DNA of 64,000 bases from Pseudomonas hydrolytica (GCF_021495345.1 NZ_CP099397.1:1488001-1552000), one strand, 5' to 3'; numbered from the stretch's first letter, positions 47,924-58,026 are shown. The notes: generated from the sequence alone by a model not told the origin. Translations and numbers: made by a program.

Positions 47924-49120
47924 CTAGCCGCAGACCCGGGCGATGGCGGCGGCCAGTTGCTCCAGGCGGGTGGCGTCCAGCCCGGCGACGTTGGCGCGGC
48001 CGCTGCCGACCATGTAGACGCTGAAGTCCTCACGCAGGCGCTGCACCTGTATGGGCGTCAGGCCGGTGTAGGAGAACATGCCGCGCTGTTCGGCGATATG
48101 CGCGAAACGCTCACTCAAACCGTGCGGTGCCAGCGCCTCGACCAGGCCGCGACGCAGGCTGGCGACGCGCAGGCGCATGCTCTCCAGTTCGTCCTGCCAC
48201 AGCTTCCTGAGCTCGGCGTCGCCGAGAATCTCGGCGACCACCGCGGCGCCGTGGGCCGGCGGCGTCGACCACAGGTTGCGGGCGAGGTAGGCCAACTGGC
48301 TGCGGATATCGACGAGCTTGTCGGCATCGCCGGCGCAGACGATCAGCGCGCCGGTGCGCTCGCGGTACAGGCCGAAGTTCTTCGAGCAGGAGCTGGTGAT
48401 CAGCAGCTCCGGCAGCTCGGCGGCGAACAGGCGTACCGCCCAGGCGTCCTGCTCCAGGCCGTCGCCGAAGCCCTGGTAGGCGAAGTCGATCAGGGGCAGC
48501 AGCTCGCGCGCCTTGATCACTTCCAGCACACGCTTGAAATCGCGCGGGCCGAGGTCGAAGCCGGTGGGGTTGTGGCAGCAGGCGTGCAGTAGCACCACAT
48601 CGCCCTTGGGCAGGTGGGCCAGCGCCGCGATCATCGCCTCCACGTCGAGGCGGTTGTCGGCGCCGACGTAGGGGTAGTGGCCGACCTTGAGCCCGGCCTC
48701 GGCGAACAGGGTCTCGTGGATCGGCCAGGTCGGATCGCTCAGCCAGATGCCGCGTCCCGGCAGGCAGTGGCGGATGAAATCGCCGGCCAGGCGCAGTGCG
48801 CCGGTGCCGCCGGGCGTCTGCGTGGCGGCGGCGCGCTGGCCGGCCAGCAGCGGCGAGTCCGCGCCCAGCACCAACTGGCTGAGGCGTTCGGCGAAGGCCG
48901 CATCGCCATGGCCGCCGACGTAGGTCTTGGTGGTCTCGCTGTCGATCAGACGCTGCTCGGCCAGCTTGACCGCGCGCGGGATCGGCGTCAGGCCCTGGGC
49001 GTCCTTGTACACGCCGACGCCCAGGTCCAGCTTGGCCGCGTTGCGGTCCTGGCGATAGGCCTCCATCAGGCTCAGGATCGGGTCGCCCGGTACCCGGGCG
49101 ACGCTGGCGAACTGGCTCAC
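47924..49120 (-). CDS. phhC: Aromatic amino acid aminotransferase PhhC
   Basis: The 398-aa class I aminotransferase has [25 protein letters not shown], the aspartate in [11 protein letters not shown] and the PLP-lysine region [17 protein letters not shown]. In Pseudomonas PhhC removes the amino group of tyrosine formed by PhhA. The start is a GTG at 49120 whose GTGA overlaps the phhB stop; the similarity to aspartate/aromatic aminotransferases begins exactly there ([15 protein letters not shown]), and further upstream in-frame sequence is phhB in another frame. Confidence 0.92.
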   Translation of the reverse strand: MSQFASVARVPGDPILSLMEAYRQDRNAAKLDLGVGVYKDAQGLTPIPRAVKLAEQRLIDSETTKTYVGGHGDAAFAERLSQLVLGADSPLLAGQRAAATQTPGGTGALRLAGDFIRHCLPGRGIWLSDPTWPIHETLFAEAGLKVGHYPYVGADNRLDVEAMIAALAHLPKGDVVLLHACCHNPTGFDLGPRDFKRVLEVIKARELLPLIDFAYQGFGDGLEQDAWAVRLFAAELPELLITSSCSKNFGLYRERTGALIVCAGDADKLVDIRSQLAYLARNLWSTPPAHGAAVVAEILGDAELRKLWQDELESMRLRVASLRRGLVEALAPHGLSERFAHIAEQRGMFSYTGLTPIQVQRLREDFSVYMVGSGRANVAGLDATRLEQLAAAIARVCG

Positions 49121-49470
49121 TTGCGACCCTCGGCGGCGGCGGCCAGCACGTCGGTGCGCGCGGCCATGATGAAGTCGTTGCGGTGCAGGCCGCGCATCTC
49201 GTGGCTCCACCAGGTGACGGTGACCTTGCCCCATTCGGTAAGCAGGGCCGGGTGATGGCCGACTTCCTCGGCGATGGCGCCGACCGCGTTGGTGAAGGCC
49301 AGGGCGTGGCGGAAGTTCTTGAACAGGTAAACGCGCTCCAGCTCCATGTGGTCGCCGCGCACCTCGATGTTCCAGTCCGGAATCTCGCGGATCAGTTCGG
49401 CCAGTTCTTCATCGGACACCTTCGGCGCATCGGCGCGGCAGGCTTCGCATTGGGCTTGGGCAAGGGACAT
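49117..49470 (-). CDS. phhB: Pterin-4a-carbinolamine dehydratase PhhB
   Basis: The 117-aa protein has the [17 protein letters not shown] helix ([17 protein letters not shown]) and the active-site histidines in [22 protein letters not shown]. It dehydrates the carbinolamine made by PhhA so that tetrahydrobiopterin-type cofactor is recycled. It lies between phhA and phhC, overlapping phhC by 4 bp. Confidence 0.94.
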   Translation of the reverse strand: MSLAQAQCEACRADAPKVSDEELAELIREIPDWNIEVRGDHMELERVYLFKNFRHALAFTNAVGAIAEEVGHHPALLTEWGKVTVTWWSHEMRGLHRNDFIMAARTDVLAAAAEGRK

Positions 49471-49591
49471 GGGGATGCTCCTGAACAGATTTTCGTAGGG
49501 GAAACCGCGAAGCGTTTTCCATAATTGGGGTCATAAGGAAGATAGCGTGAACCGCTGACCCTCTCCCGGAGGGAGAGGGGCGCTAACGAGG

Positions 49592-50377
49592 CTACGCGGC
49601 TTTCGGCGGAAATTTCGGTGCGTGCAGGCCCATCTGCATGGCCTGGTGCACCAGCGCCATGATGTCTTCGTGGGCCAGCTCGAACAGACGCTTGAGTTCG
49701 GGCAGGACGAAATACACCGGCTGCAGGATGTCGATGCGGTACGGCGTGCGCATCGCCTCCAGCGGGTCGAAGGCCTGGTGCTCGGGCACGTCGGACAGGG
49801 CGTAGAGGGTCTCCTTCGGCGAGGAAAGAATGCCGCCGCCATAGATGCGCCGGCCGGCCGGGGTGTCGAGCAGGCCGAATTCGATGGTCAGCCAGTACAG
49901 CCGCGCCAGGTAGACGCGCTCTTCCTTGCTCGCCTTGAGGCCGAGCCTGCCGTAGGTGTGGGTGAATTCGGCGAACCAGGGGTTGGTCAGCAGCGGGCAG
50001 TGGCCAAAGATCTCGTGGAAGATGTCCGGCTCCTGCAGGTAGTCCAGTTCTTCCGGGGTGCGGATGAAGGTGGCCACGGGGAATTGCTTGCTGGCCAGCA
50101 GCTCGAAGAAGGTCTGGAACGGGATCAGCGCCGGCACCCGCGCCACGCGCCAGCCGGTGCTGGCCTCGAGCACGCGGTTGATCTCGCCGAGCTGGGGAAT
50201 GCGCTCATGCGGAAGGCCGAGCTGTTCGATGCCGTCCAGGTACTCCTGGCAGGCGCGATTCTCGATCACCTTGAGCTGTCGGGTGATCAGGGTGTTCCAC
50301 ACCTGGTGCTCGGCTTCGGGGTAGTGGATAAAGCCGCTTTCGTCCGGTTCCCGGGCCAGGTACTGCGTAGTCTTCAT
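49592..50377 (-). CDS. phhA: Phenylalanine 4-monooxygenase PhhA
   Basis: The 261-aa non-haem iron, pterin-dependent hydroxylase converts phenylalanine to tyrosine. The iron triad is His121, His126 (DIFHEIFGHCPLL) and Glu166 (WLTIEFGLL). GWRVARVPALIP and GGGILSSPKETLYA are further family motifs. It is the first gene of phhABC and is divergent from phhR; a PhhR-type box lies 113 bp upstream. The SD is AGGAGGC before the ATG at 50377. Confidence 0.95.
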   Translation of the reverse strand: MKTTQYLAREPDESGFIHYPEAEHQVWNTLITRQLKVIENRACQEYLDGIEQLGLPHERIPQLGEINRVLEASTGWRVARVPALIPFQTFFELLASKQFPVATFIRTPEELDYLQEPDIFHEIFGHCPLLTNPWFAEFTHTYGRLGLKASKEERVYLARLYWLTIEFGLLDTPAGRRIYGGGILSSPKETLYALSDVPEHQAFDPLEAMRTPYRIDILQPVYFVLPELKRLFELAHEDIMALVHQAMQMGLHAPKFPPKAA

Positions 50378-50489
50378 CGATGCCTCCTTGAGGGGGCTGT
50401 TGTTCTTGTCTTGGACACAGGTTTAACCCGCCTGCACGGGCGACGGCAGGCTGGGCGGCGAGGGCTGTGGGGCGTGGGAAGGGCAAAAC

Positions 50490-50507
50490 TGTAAAGTTTG
50501 GATTACG
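50490..50507 (-). promoter_or_regulatory. PhhR (TyrR-type) box
   Basis: TGTAAA-GTTTGG-ATTACG matches the TGTAAA-N6-TTTACA TyrR/PhhR consensus with a perfect left half and four of six on the right. It lies between phhA and phhR and could serve both. Confidence 0.65.
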
Positions 50508-50629
50508 TGTTCGCCTGAATCGCCAGATATCGGCTTGCTGCTCAGTCAGGCTGTCACATATTCTTGACGGAAATTACGCCGCTCAGTCGATTTCCGAGGC
50601 GGCCCATAACAAGACCAAGAGCCTGAGCC

Positions 50630-52183
50630 ATGCGTATCAAGGTCCATTGCCAGAACCGTGTCGGCATCCTGCGTGACATCCTCAACCTGCTGGTCGACTA
50701 CGGCATCAACGTCGCCCGGGGCGAAGTCGGTGGCGAGCAGGGCAACGCCATCTACCTGCACTGCCCGAATCTGATCAATCTGCAATTCCAGTCGCTGCGG
50801 CCGAAGTTCGAGGCCATTGCCGGTGTGTTCGGCGTCAAACGCGTCGGCCTGATGCCCAGCGAGCGGCGTCATCTGGAGCTCAATGCGCTGCTCGGTGCGC
50901 TGGATTTTCCGGTGCTGTCCATCGACATGGCCGGCAGTATCGTCGCGGCCAACCGCAGCGCCGCGCAGCTGCTCGGCGTGCGCGTGGACGAGGTGCCGGG
51001 CATGGCCCTGTCGCGTTATGCCGAGGATTTCGATCTGCCCGAACTGGTGCGCGCCAACAAGACGCGGATCAACGGCCTGCGGGTGAAGATCAAGGGCGAC
51101 GTGTTTCTCGCCGATATCGCGCCGCTGCAGAACGAACACGACGACAGTGAGGCATTGGCCGGTGCGGTGCTGACCCTGCACCGCGCCGATCGGGTGGGTG
51201 AACGCATCTACCACGTGCGAAAGCAGGAACTGCGCGGCTTCGACTCGATCTTCCAGAGCTCCAAGGTCATGGCCGCGGTGGTCAAGGAGGCGCGGCGCAT
51301 GGCGCCGCTGGATGCGCCGCTGCTGATCGAGGGCGAAACCGGTACCGGCAAGGAATTGCTGGCGCGCGCCTGCCACCTGGCCAGCCCGCGTGGGCAGTCG
51401 CCGTTCATGGCGCTCAATTGCGCGGGGTTGCCCGAGTCCATGGCCGAGACCGAGCTGTTCGGTTACGGCCCCGGCGCCTTCGAAGGGGCGCGCCCGGAAG
51501 GCAAGCTCGGCCTGCTCGAGCTGACCGCCGGCGGCACGCTGTTTCTCGATGGCGTCGGCGAGATGAGCCCGCGCCTGCAGGCCAAGCTGCTGCGCTTTCT
51601 GCAGGACGGCTGCTTCCGCCGCGTCGGCAGCGACGAGGAGGTGTACCTGGACGTGCGAGTGATCTGCGCCACTCAGGTCGATCTGTCCGAGCTGTGCGCC
51701 CGCGGCGAGTTCCGTCAGGATCTATATCACCGTCTCAACGTGCTGTCCCTGCATATCCCGCCGCTGCGCGAATGCCTCGACGGCCTGGAGCCGCTGGTGG
51801 AGCACTTTCTCGACTCGGCCAGCCGGCAGATCGGCTGCCCATTGCCGAAGCTGGCGCCGCAGGCCTTCGAGCGCATGGCCCATTACCACTGGCCGGGCAA
51901 CGTGCGTCAGTTGGAGAACGTGCTGTTCCAGGCGGTATCGCTGTGCGATGGCGGCACGGTGAAGGCCGAGCACATCCGCCTGCCGGACTACGGCGCGCCG
52001 CAGCCGCTCGGCGAGTTCTCGGTGGAAGGCAGCCTCGACGACATCCTCGGCCGCTTCGAAAAAGCTGTGCTGGAGCGGCTGTTTCGCGATCATCCCAGCA
52101 GCCGTCAGCTGGGCAAGCGCCTCGGCGTGTCGCACACCACCATCGCCAACAAGCTGCGTCAGCATGGGTTGGGCAGGGAGTAG
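50630..52183 (+). CDS. phhR: PhhR, TyrR-family activator of aromatic amino acid catabolism
   Basis: The 517-aa protein has an N-terminal ACT domain (MRIKVHCQNRVGILRDILNL), a PAS domain (about 80-190), an AAA+ domain with Walker A GETGTGKE (235-242), and a C-terminal Fis-type helix-turn-helix (LGKRLGVSHTTIANKLR). The sigma-54-contact loop reads GAFEGA (282-287) rather than GAFTGA, so it may act mainly on sigma-70 promoters like TyrR. It responds to phenylalanine/tyrosine and activates phhABC. The TAG stop is inside a REP element. Confidence 0.93.
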   Translation: MRIKVHCQNRVGILRDILNLLVDYGINVARGEVGGEQGNAIYLHCPNLINLQFQSLRPKFEAIAGVFGVKRVGLMPSERRHLELNALLGALDFPVLSIDMAGSIVAANRSAAQLLGVRVDEVPGMALSRYAEDFDLPELVRANKTRINGLRVKIKGDVFLADIAPLQNEHDDSEALAGAVLTLHRADRVGERIYHVRKQELRGFDSIFQSSKVMAAVVKEARRMAPLDAPLLIEGETGTGKELLARACHLASPRGQSPFMALNCAGLPESMAETELFGYGPGAFEGARPEGKLGLLELTAGGTLFLDGVGEMSPRLQAKLLRFLQDGCFRRVGSDEEVYLDVRVICATQVDLSELCARGEFRQDLYHRLNVLSLHIPPLRECLDGLEPLVEHFLDSASRQIGCPLPKLAPQAFERMAHYHWPGNVRQLENVLFQAVSLCDGGTVKAEHIRLPDYGAPQPLGEFSVEGSLDDILGRFEKAVLERLFRDHPSSRQLGKRLGVSHTTIANKLRQHGLGRE

Positions 52184-52405
52184 GGTGCGCCATGCGCACC
52201 AATGCCTCCCAGGTGCCGGCCAATACCCGCAATTCTCGGTGCGCATGGCGAGGGCTCGTAGGGTGCGCTGCGCGCACCAATGCTTCGCTGGCGCCGGCTG
52301 ATGCTCGCAATGTTCGGTGCGCACGGCGCACCCTACGGGATCGCGGCAGTATCCCAATGGTCCGGTTGATGCCCTCGGTTTTGGTGCGCATGGCGCACCC
52401 TACGG
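52180..52405. repeat. REP cluster after phhR
   Basis: Four short REPs: 52180-52200 and 52258-52278 (plus orientation), 52316-52338 and 52383-52405 (minus), with a decayed fifth at about 52238-52256. Segments between the first three share a ~45-bp imperfect repeat (AATGC...GCCGGC...CGCAAT). The first REP includes the phhR stop codon. Confidence 0.88.
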
Positions 52406-52418
52406 ATCGCGATACGCA

Positions 52419-52979
52419 TCAATCCGCCTGGCCGCCTCGCCAGGCGGCGACCACGCGCTCGCGCATTGCCCGGCGGTCCTGCAGGTGATCGATCACCCGT
52501 TCGGCCAACCCGATCCAGTAAGGGTCGGCTGCGGCCTGTGCCACGCACAGGCGTGAAGCCAGATTCGCCCATGCACGCGGCAGGCGTGGCGGGCGTGCGG
52601 CAAAGCCGCCGTCGCGGTCGCGCGCCAGGTAGCGCACGCGACGGATGCCGGCCAGCAGGATACGGCCGTGGCACATCAGGCAGGGCTCCAGGCTGACGTA
52701 GAGGGTCAGGCCGCTGCGGTCGAGCTGCGGGTGCTCGGCTTCCAGCTGATCGAGCACCTGCATCTCGGCATGCGCGGCGCTGGCGTAGTGCCCGGCGAAC
52801 ACCTGATTGCGGCCGCTGCACAGCAGTTCGCCGGCGTCATCGATCAGCACCGCGCCGACCGCGTAACAGCCTTCTTCCAATGCCAGCAGCGCCTGCTCGC
52901 AGCACAGCCTGGCCCAGGTATCGTCGGCACGGGTAGCGGCTGGCGCCTGCTGCAGCAGGGCGAGATGCTCTGGCTTCAT
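52419..52979 (-). CDS. Nucleoside/CMP deaminase-family protein
   Basis: The 186-aa protein carries the zinc-dependent deaminase signature: HAE (His70-Ala-Glu72) and PCLMC (Cys100/Cys103). It resembles the guanine/tRNA-adenosine deaminase branch but has a C-terminal extension (about 130-186), so it is not simply TadA. It should hydrolytically deaminate a base or nucleoside; substrate unknown. It is convergent with phhR across the REP cluster and divergent from acs. Confidence 0.8.
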   Translation of the reverse strand: MKPEHLALLQQAPAATRADDTWARLCCEQALLALEEGCYAVGAVLIDDAGELLCSGRNQVFAGHYASAAHAEMQVLDQLEAEHPQLDRSGLTLYVSLEPCLMCHGRILLAGIRRVRYLARDRDGGFAARPPRLPRAWANLASRLCVAQAAADPYWIGLAERVIDHLQDRRAMRERVVAAWRGGQAD

Positions 52980-53099
52980 CGGTCTTTTCCTCGGGGTTCG
53001 ACGGACATTATGGCCGCCCCCAAGGTCGCTGCTGCCCTACGACCTTGGTGCAATAGGCGCCACTGCCCGCTGCGGCGAAACTGCGCCCGTCCCGATCAT

Positions 53100-53186
53100 C
53101 CTGCGTGATTTGGGTGCAAGCGTTTCCGCATTCCTTTCGAGGAATGCCTTGAATGGGCGGGCGACCAATTGGTCGCCCTTTTTTTT
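53100..53186 (+). ncRNA. Candidate small RNA or attenuated leader
   Basis: A GCATTCC/GGAATGC hairpin (53128-53147) is followed 11 bp later by a canonical terminator. No plus-strand gene precedes it, so a transcript ending here must be a small RNA or an aborted acs leader. The 5' end is not determinable from sequence. Confidence 0.3.
53159..53186 (+). terminator. Rho-independent terminator upstream of acs
   Basis: GGGCGACC-AATT-GGTCGCCC is a perfect 8-bp stem followed by eight T residues, among the best terminators in the window. Confidence 0.9.
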
Positions 53187-53252
53187 GCCCGCGCAGTGGC
53201 TCGCCGTCAGCTATCCGGCGCGCGCCGCCGCCGTCCCGTTCAGAGCCCTCAA

Positions 53253-53284
53253 GACCATGGTCTTACAACGGTAAGACCATGGTC
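53253..53284 (+). promoter_or_regulatory. Perfect inverted repeat in the acs leader
   Basis: GACCATGGTCTTAC and its exact complement are separated by AACG, 71 bp before the acs ATG. It could be an operator or an mRNA hairpin; it is not followed by a T-run. Confidence 0.7.
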
Positions 53285-53355
53285 GAATGGCCCCACGAAG
53301 GGTCGGGGGATACAAAAGGCAGCATAAAAAAACAACTCGCCATCGAGGTATATCC

Positions 53356-55317
53356 ATGAGTGCTGCGTCTATCTATCCCGTGAGCCCGGAAGCGGCCGCC
53401 AGGACCCTGACCGATGAGGCCACCTACAAGGCCATGTATCAGCAGTCGGTCGTCAACCCGGAAGGATTCTGGCGCGAGCAAGGCAAGCGCATCGACTGGA
53501 TCAAGCCCTACACCAAGGTCAAGCAGACTTCCTTCGACGATCACCACGTCGACATCAAGTGGTTTGCCGATGGCACCCTGAACGTCTCCTACAACTGCCT
53601 GGACCGTCATCTGGAAGAGCGCGGCGATCAGATCGCGATCATCTGGGAAGGTGACGACCCCGCCGAGCACAAGGAAATCACCTACCGCGAGCTGCACGAG
53701 CAGGTGTGCAAGTTCGCCAACGCCCTGCGCGGCCAGGACATTCACCGCGGCGACGTGGTGACCATCTACATGCCGATGATCCCCGAGGCCGTGGTGGCCA
53801 TGCTGGCCTGCGCCCGTATCGGCGCCATCCACTCGGTGGTGTTCGGCGGCTTCTCTCCGGAAGCGTTGGCGGGCCGTATCATCGACTGCCAGTCCAAGGT
53901 GGTGATCACCGCCGACGAAGGCGTGCGTGGCGGCAAGAAGGTGGCATTGAAGGCCAACGTCGACGACGCGCTGACCAACCCGGAAACCCACAGCGTGCAG
54001 AAGGTCATCGTGGTTCAGCGCACCGGGTCCGAGATCAAGTGGAACCAGCATCGCGACATCTGGTACGAGGACCTGATGAAGGTGGCCGGCAGCGTCTGCG
54101 CGCCGAAGGAAATGGGCGCCGAGGAAGCGCTGTTCATCCTCTACACCTCCGGTTCCACCGGCAAGCCCAAGGGCGTGCTGCACACCACCGGCGGCTACCT
54201 GGTATACGCCTCGCTGACCCATGAGCGGGTGTTCGACTACCGTCCGGGCGAGGTCTTCTGGTGCACCGCCGACATCGGCTGGGTCACCGGTCACAGCTAC
54301 CTGGTCTACGGCCCGCTGGCCAACGGTGCCACCACCGTGATGTTCGAGGGCGTGCCGAACTACCCGGACGTGACCCGCGTCGCCAAGATCGTCGACAAGC
54401 ACAAGGTCAACATCCTCTACACCGCACCGACCGCCATTCGCGCCATGATGGCCGAGGGCAAGGCTGCAGTAGCCGGTGCCGATGGCTCCAGCCTGCGCCT
54501 GCTGGGTTCGGTCGGCGAGCCGATCAACCCGGAAGCCTGGCAGTGGTACTACGAGAACGTCGGCCAGAGCCGTTGCCCGATCGTCGACACCTGGTGGCAG
54601 ACCGAAACCGGCGCCTGCCTGATGACCCCGCTGCCGGGCGCGCACGCCATGAAGCCGGGCTCCGCCGCGCGTCCGTTCTTCGGCGTGCAGCCGGCACTGG
54701 TGGACAACCTGGGCAACATCATCGAAGGGCCGGCCGAAGGCAACCTGGTGATCATCGATTCCTGGCCGGGTCAGGCGCGCACCCTGTTCGGCGACCACGA
54801 CCGCTTCGTCGACACCTACTTCAAGACCTTCAAGGGCATGTACTTCACCGGTGACGGCGCGCGCCGCGACGAAGACGGCTACTGGTGGATCACCGGTCGC
54901 GTCGACGACGTGCTCAACGTATCCGGCCACCGTATGGGCACCGCCGAGATCGAGAGCGCCATGGTCGCCCACCCGAAAGTGGCCGAGGCCGCGGTGGTCG
55001 GCGTGCCGCACGACATCAAGGGGCAGGGCATCTACGTCTACGTGACCCTGAATGCGGGCGAGGAATCCTCCGAGCAACTGCGTCAGGAACTGAGGAACTG
55101 GGTGCGCAAGGAAATCGGTCCGATCGCCACGCCGGACGTGATCCAGTGGGCACCGGGCCTGCCGAAGACCCGCTCGGGCAAGATCATGCGCCGCATCCTG
55201 CGCAAGATCGCCACCGCCGAATACGAGGCACTCGGCGACATCTCCACGCTGGCCGATCCTGGCGTGGTGCAGCACCTCATCGATACGCATCGTCAGATGC
55301 AAGCCGCCTGCGCCTGA
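53356..55317 (+). CDS. acs: Acetyl-CoA synthetase
   Basis: The 653-aa AMP-forming synthetase has the P-loop-like [17 protein letters not shown], the [31 protein letters not shown] hinge region and Lys609 in TRSGKIMRR, the lysine acetylated by Pat/AcuA-type enzymes to switch the enzyme off. It activates acetate to acetyl-CoA. Start ATG 53356 is supported by the usual N-terminus ([12 protein letters not shown]). Transcribed alone with a terminator following. Confidence 0.96.
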   Translation: MSAASIYPVSPEAAARTLTDEATYKAMYQQSVVNPEGFWREQGKRIDWIKPYTKVKQTSFDDHHVDIKWFADGTLNVSYNCLDRHLEERGDQIAIIWEGDDPAEHKEITYRELHEQVCKFANALRGQDIHRGDVVTIYMPMIPEAVVAMLACARIGAIHSVVFGGFSPEALAGRIIDCQSKVVITADEGVRGGKKVALKANVDDALTNPETHSVQKVIVVQRTGSEIKWNQHRDIWYEDLMKVAGSVCAPKEMGAEEALFILYTSGSTGKPKGVLHTTGGYLVYASLTHERVFDYRPGEVFWCTADIGWVTGHSYLVYGPLANGATTVMFEGVPNYPDVTRVAKIVDKHKVNILYTAPTAIRAMMAEGKAAVAGADGSSLRLLGSVGEPINPEAWQWYYENVGQSRCPIVDTWWQTETGACLMTPLPGAHAMKPGSAARPFFGVQPALVDNLGNIIEGPAEGNLVIIDSWPGQARTLFGDHDRFVDTYFKTFKGMYFTGDGARRDEDGYWWITGRVDDVLNVSGHRMGTAEIESAMVAHPKVAEAAVVGVPHDIKGQGIYVYVTLNAGEESSEQLRQELRNWVRKEIGPIATPDVIQWAPGLPKTRSGKIMRRILRKIATAEYEALGDISTLADPGVVQHLIDTHRQMQAACA

Positions 55318-55337
55318 TCGGCAACGGCACCGCGAAA

Positions 55338-55369
55338 GCCCCGCCCGGCCAAAAGCCCGGCGGGGTTTT
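55338..55369 (+). terminator. Terminator of acs
   Basis: CCCCGCC/GGCGGGG with an inner GGC/GCC pair and AAAA loop, followed by TTTT. Confidence 0.85.
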
Positions 55370-55395
55370 CGTTTGCGCGATTAGAAATTTTCAAT

Positions 55396-55444
55396 GCTGT
55401 ACATAGATTTTGATTTGTACAATTTTTGTATAGAAATGCATAAT
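55396..55444 (+). promoter_or_regulatory. Promoter of the CHASE3 chemoreceptor with shared TGTACA element
   Basis: TTGTAC (55415-55420) and CATAAT (55439-55444) are 18 bp apart. The -35 overlaps a composite element: GCTGTACAT, 11 bp, TGTACA, then ATTTTTGTATAG. Nearly the same element occurs upstream of the acyl-CoA dehydrogenase gene at 62954-62990. Confidence 0.55.
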
Positions 55445-55515
55445 GGCGAACTGCCAGTCGATGCGGTCGTATGACTCACTTCTGACTGCTCATTCATGAC
55501 GACTCAGGAGTTCCC

Positions 55516-57147
55516 ATGCTTGCCAATCTCAACATCTCCCAGAAGCTGTACGCGGGTTTCGGTGTCGTCCTGCTGATCATCCTGGTGCTGGTGCTGTCGA
55601 CCTGGCGTGGTTTCGATCAGGTCGAGCGTGCGGTACGGCTGAACATCCACACTTATGACGTGATCAACGAATCCGCCGACCTGCTGGCCAGCCTGATCAA
55701 TATCGAAACCGGTGCACGAGGGTTCGTGATCACCGGACGTGAGCAGTTCCTCGGTCCCCTGGATGCCGGCCAGAAGGATTTCCAGGTGCATCTGGCCAAG
55801 CTGCGTCAGCTCACCCGCGACAACTTCGCTCAGCAGCGCCGCTTCGCCGAGCTGCAGGCTTCCTACGATCAGTGGCAGCGTGAGGACATCAACGGCATTC
55901 TCGAGTTGCGTCGCCAGGTGGCGGCCGGCACGCAGAGTTTCGATGCCCTGATCGAGCGGGTGGCGGCAGGTGATGCCAAGGTGAAGATGGATGCCATGCG
56001 CCGTCTTCTGAGCGAGATCCAGGCCGAGGAGCGGGGGCTGCTGGAGCAGCGTACGGCGTCCATGAATGCCGCCAAGTCGCTGTCGCTGGTGATCCTGCTG
56101 GTGGGCGGGCTGATCGCCACGGCGCTGGCCGTTAGCGTGGCCTTCCTGCTTTCGCGCAGCATCGCCGGGCGCCTGCAACAGGTGGTCGCGGTGGCGCGCA
56201 ACGTTGCGCAGGGGCGTCTCGACTCGACCATCGAGCGGGCCGGGCGTGACGAGATCGGCGTACTGCTGGATGCCTTCGTCACCATGCAGGAGCGGCTGCG
56301 TGAGATGATCGGACAGATCCGTATCGGCGCGGGGCAATTGGTGGACGCTGCGCAGAACATATCCAACGCCTCCACCCAGCTTTCGGTTTCGACTCACGAG
56401 CAGTCGCAGGCGGCATCGAGCATGGCGGCGACGGTGGAGGAGCTGACCGTGAGCATCAATCACGTGGCCGACAATGCCAAGGAAGCGCACGGCCTTTCCA
56501 GCGACTCGGGCCGGCAGTCGGCCGAGGGTGGCGCGGTGATTCAGGAAACCCTCAGCAGCATGCAGCGTATCGCCGATACGGTGCAGGGGGCCGCCGCGCA
56601 GATCGCCGAGCTCGGCCAGCATTCGGACCAGATCTCCTCGATCGTCAACGTGATCAAGGAAATCGCCGACCAGACCAACCTGTTGGCGCTCAACGCGGCC
56701 ATCGAGGCGGCGCGGGCCGGCGAGCAGGGGCGCGGCTTCGCCGTGGTGGCCGACGAGGTGCGTCTGCTGGCGCAGCGCACCGCCAACTCGACCCAGGAGA
56801 TCACCGAGATGATCAAGAAGATCCAGCTGGGAACCCGCAACGCGGTGAGCAATATGGAAATCGGCGTGCAGCAGGTCAACGGTGGGGTGGAGCAGGCCAG
56901 TCAGGCCGGTGACGCCATCATCGCCATTCGCCAGGCTTCCGCCAGCGTGGTCGGCGTGGTCGATCAGATCTCCCTGGCGCTGCGCGAGCAGACCGTGGCC
57001 AGCCAGGATGTGGCGCGCAACGTCGAGCGCATCGCGCAGATGTCGATGCAGAACAGCGAGGCGGTGGCCGATACGTCGCGCACGGCGCAGGACCTGCAGA
57101 AGCTGGCCCTGACGCTGGAAAAACAGGTGGCTTCGTTCCGCTTTTGA
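55516..57147 (+). CDS. Methyl-accepting chemotaxis protein with CHASE3-like sensor
   Basis: The 543-aa receptor has a first membrane helix (about 10-30), a helical extracytoplasmic sensor with [22 protein letters not shown] (about 64-85), the CHASE3 signature, a second helix (about 190-212), HAMP and a signalling domain with [20 protein letters not shown] (about 390). Ligand unknown. Transcribed alone or with the EAL gene 51 bp downstream. The promoter shares an element with the acyl-CoA dehydrogenase gene. Confidence 0.88.
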   Translation: MLANLNISQKLYAGFGVVLLIILVLVLSTWRGFDQVERAVRLNIHTYDVINESADLLASLINIETGARGFVITGREQFLGPLDAGQKDFQVHLAKLRQLTRDNFAQQRRFAELQASYDQWQREDINGILELRRQVAAGTQSFDALIERVAAGDAKVKMDAMRRLLSEIQAEERGLLEQRTASMNAAKSLSLVILLVGGLIATALAVSVAFLLSRSIAGRLQQVVAVARNVAQGRLDSTIERAGRDEIGVLLDAFVTMQERLREMIGQIRIGAGQLVDAAQNISNASTQLSVSTHEQSQAASSMAATVEELTVSINHVADNAKEAHGLSSDSGRQSAEGGAVIQETLSSMQRIADTVQGAAAQIAELGQHSDQISSIVNVIKEIADQTNLLALNAAIEAARAGEQGRGFAVVADEVRLLAQRTANSTQEITEMIKKIQLGTRNAVSNMEIGVQQVNGGVEQASQAGDAIIAIRQASASVVGVVDQISLALREQTVASQDVARNVERIAQMSMQNSEAVADTSRTAQDLQKLALTLEKQVASFRF

Positions 57148-57198
57148 CTAGGCTGAGAGCAGGGATGCCCCCTTGCCTTGTCTTTGAAGGAAGCGCCT

Positions 57199-57978
57199 AT
57201 GAGCAATGCCAGTCCGAGCGTCTTTCCCCAGCCGTTTCGTGCGCTGGGATGCGCCGAGTGCCGTAACGCCGAGGCACTCGGCTTCGATTTCACCATGGCG
57301 TTCCAGTTGATCGTCGATGTCCAGGAAAACCGGCCGTTTGCCTACGAGGCACTGGTGCGCGGCAGCCAGGGCGAGTCGGCCGGCGAAGTGCTGGGAAGGG
57401 TCAACGACAGCAATCGCTACCGTTTCGACCAGGCCTGCCGGGTCAAGGCCATCGAGCAGGCGGCAACCCTCGGGCTGCTCGATATTCCGGACTGTCTGCT
57501 CAGCATCAATTTTTTGCCCAACGCGGTGTATCGCGCCGAAACCTGCATCCGCGCTACGCTGGAGGCGGCGCAGCGCTTCGACTTCCCGCGTGAGCGGCTG
57601 ATGTTCGAGGTGACCGAGGGCGAGCAGATCCACGATGCCGAGCACCTCAAGCGGATCTTCGCCGAGTATGGAAAGCAGGGCTTCACCACCGCCATCGACG
57701 ACTTTGGCGCCGGCTATTCCGGGCTCAACCTGCTGGCCGAATTCCAGCCGCACGTGCTCAAGCTGGACATGGCCCTGACCCGCGGTATCGACCAGGACCC
57801 GGTGCGCCAGGCCATCGTCGCCGGCATCGTGCTGGTGGCCCAGCGGCTGGATATCCGCATCATCGCCGAGGGCATCGAGAACGCGGGGGAGCGCGATGCG
57901 CTGAGCGAACTGGGCATTCGCTACATGCAGGGGTATCTGTTCGCGCGGCCGCAGCTGGATCGGCTGTGCCGGCCCTGA
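57199..57978 (+). CDS. EAL-domain cyclic-di-GMP phosphodiesterase
   Basis: The 259-aa protein is a stand-alone EAL domain after a short Cys-containing N-terminus (GCAECRNAEALG). All key residues are present: Glu50 (EALVRG), Asn104 (SINFLP), Glu137 (FEVTE), Asp167-Asp168 (IDDFG), Lys188 (LKLDM) and Glu224 (AEGIE). It should hydrolyse c-di-GMP. The gene follows the chemoreceptor closely, linking the two in motility control. Start ATG 57199 with GAAGGA. Confidence 0.88.
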   Translation: MSNASPSVFPQPFRALGCAECRNAEALGFDFTMAFQLIVDVQENRPFAYEALVRGSQGESAGEVLGRVNDSNRYRFDQACRVKAIEQAATLGLLDIPDCLLSINFLPNAVYRAETCIRATLEAAQRFDFPRERLMFEVTEGEQIHDAEHLKRIFAEYGKQGFTTAIDDFGAGYSGLNLLAEFQPHVLKLDMALTRGIDQDPVRQAIVAGIVLVAQRLDIRIIAEGIENAGERDALSELGIRYMQGYLFARPQLDRLCRP

Positions 57979-57993
57979 ACGCCAAGAGCACGT

Positions 57994-58016
57994 CCCGCTG
58001 GCCGCGAGCCAGCGGG
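57994..58016. terminator. Hairpin between convergent EAL and DUF4197 genes
   Basis: CCCGCTGGC/GCCAGCGGG is a perfect 9-bp stem with a 5-nt loop in the 48-bp gap. It can serve both strands; no T-run. Confidence 0.5.
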
Positions 58017-58026
58017 GCGGCCGTTC

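Larger units (their letters stand above)
52980..53355. promoter_or_regulatory. Deaminase-acs intergenic region
   Basis: 376 bp without a protein gene. It holds a small hairpin (53128-53147), a strong terminator (53159-53186) and a perfect 14-bp inverted repeat (53253-53284) in the acs leader. The ribosome site for acs is GAGGT before ATG 53356. A CATAAT on the minus strand near 53,010 may be the deaminase -10. Confidence 0.6.

Noticed and set aside
47855..47928. Possible further REP pair between osmF and phhC
   Set aside because: GGCGCACCCTGCG and CGCAGGGCGCGCC resemble REP halves but lack the palindrome and the GTAG end; too decayed to call.
53263..55302. 679-aa open frame antisense to acs
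   Set aside because: Shadow of acs on the opposite strand; the Gly/His/Asp/Val-rich product shows no domain.
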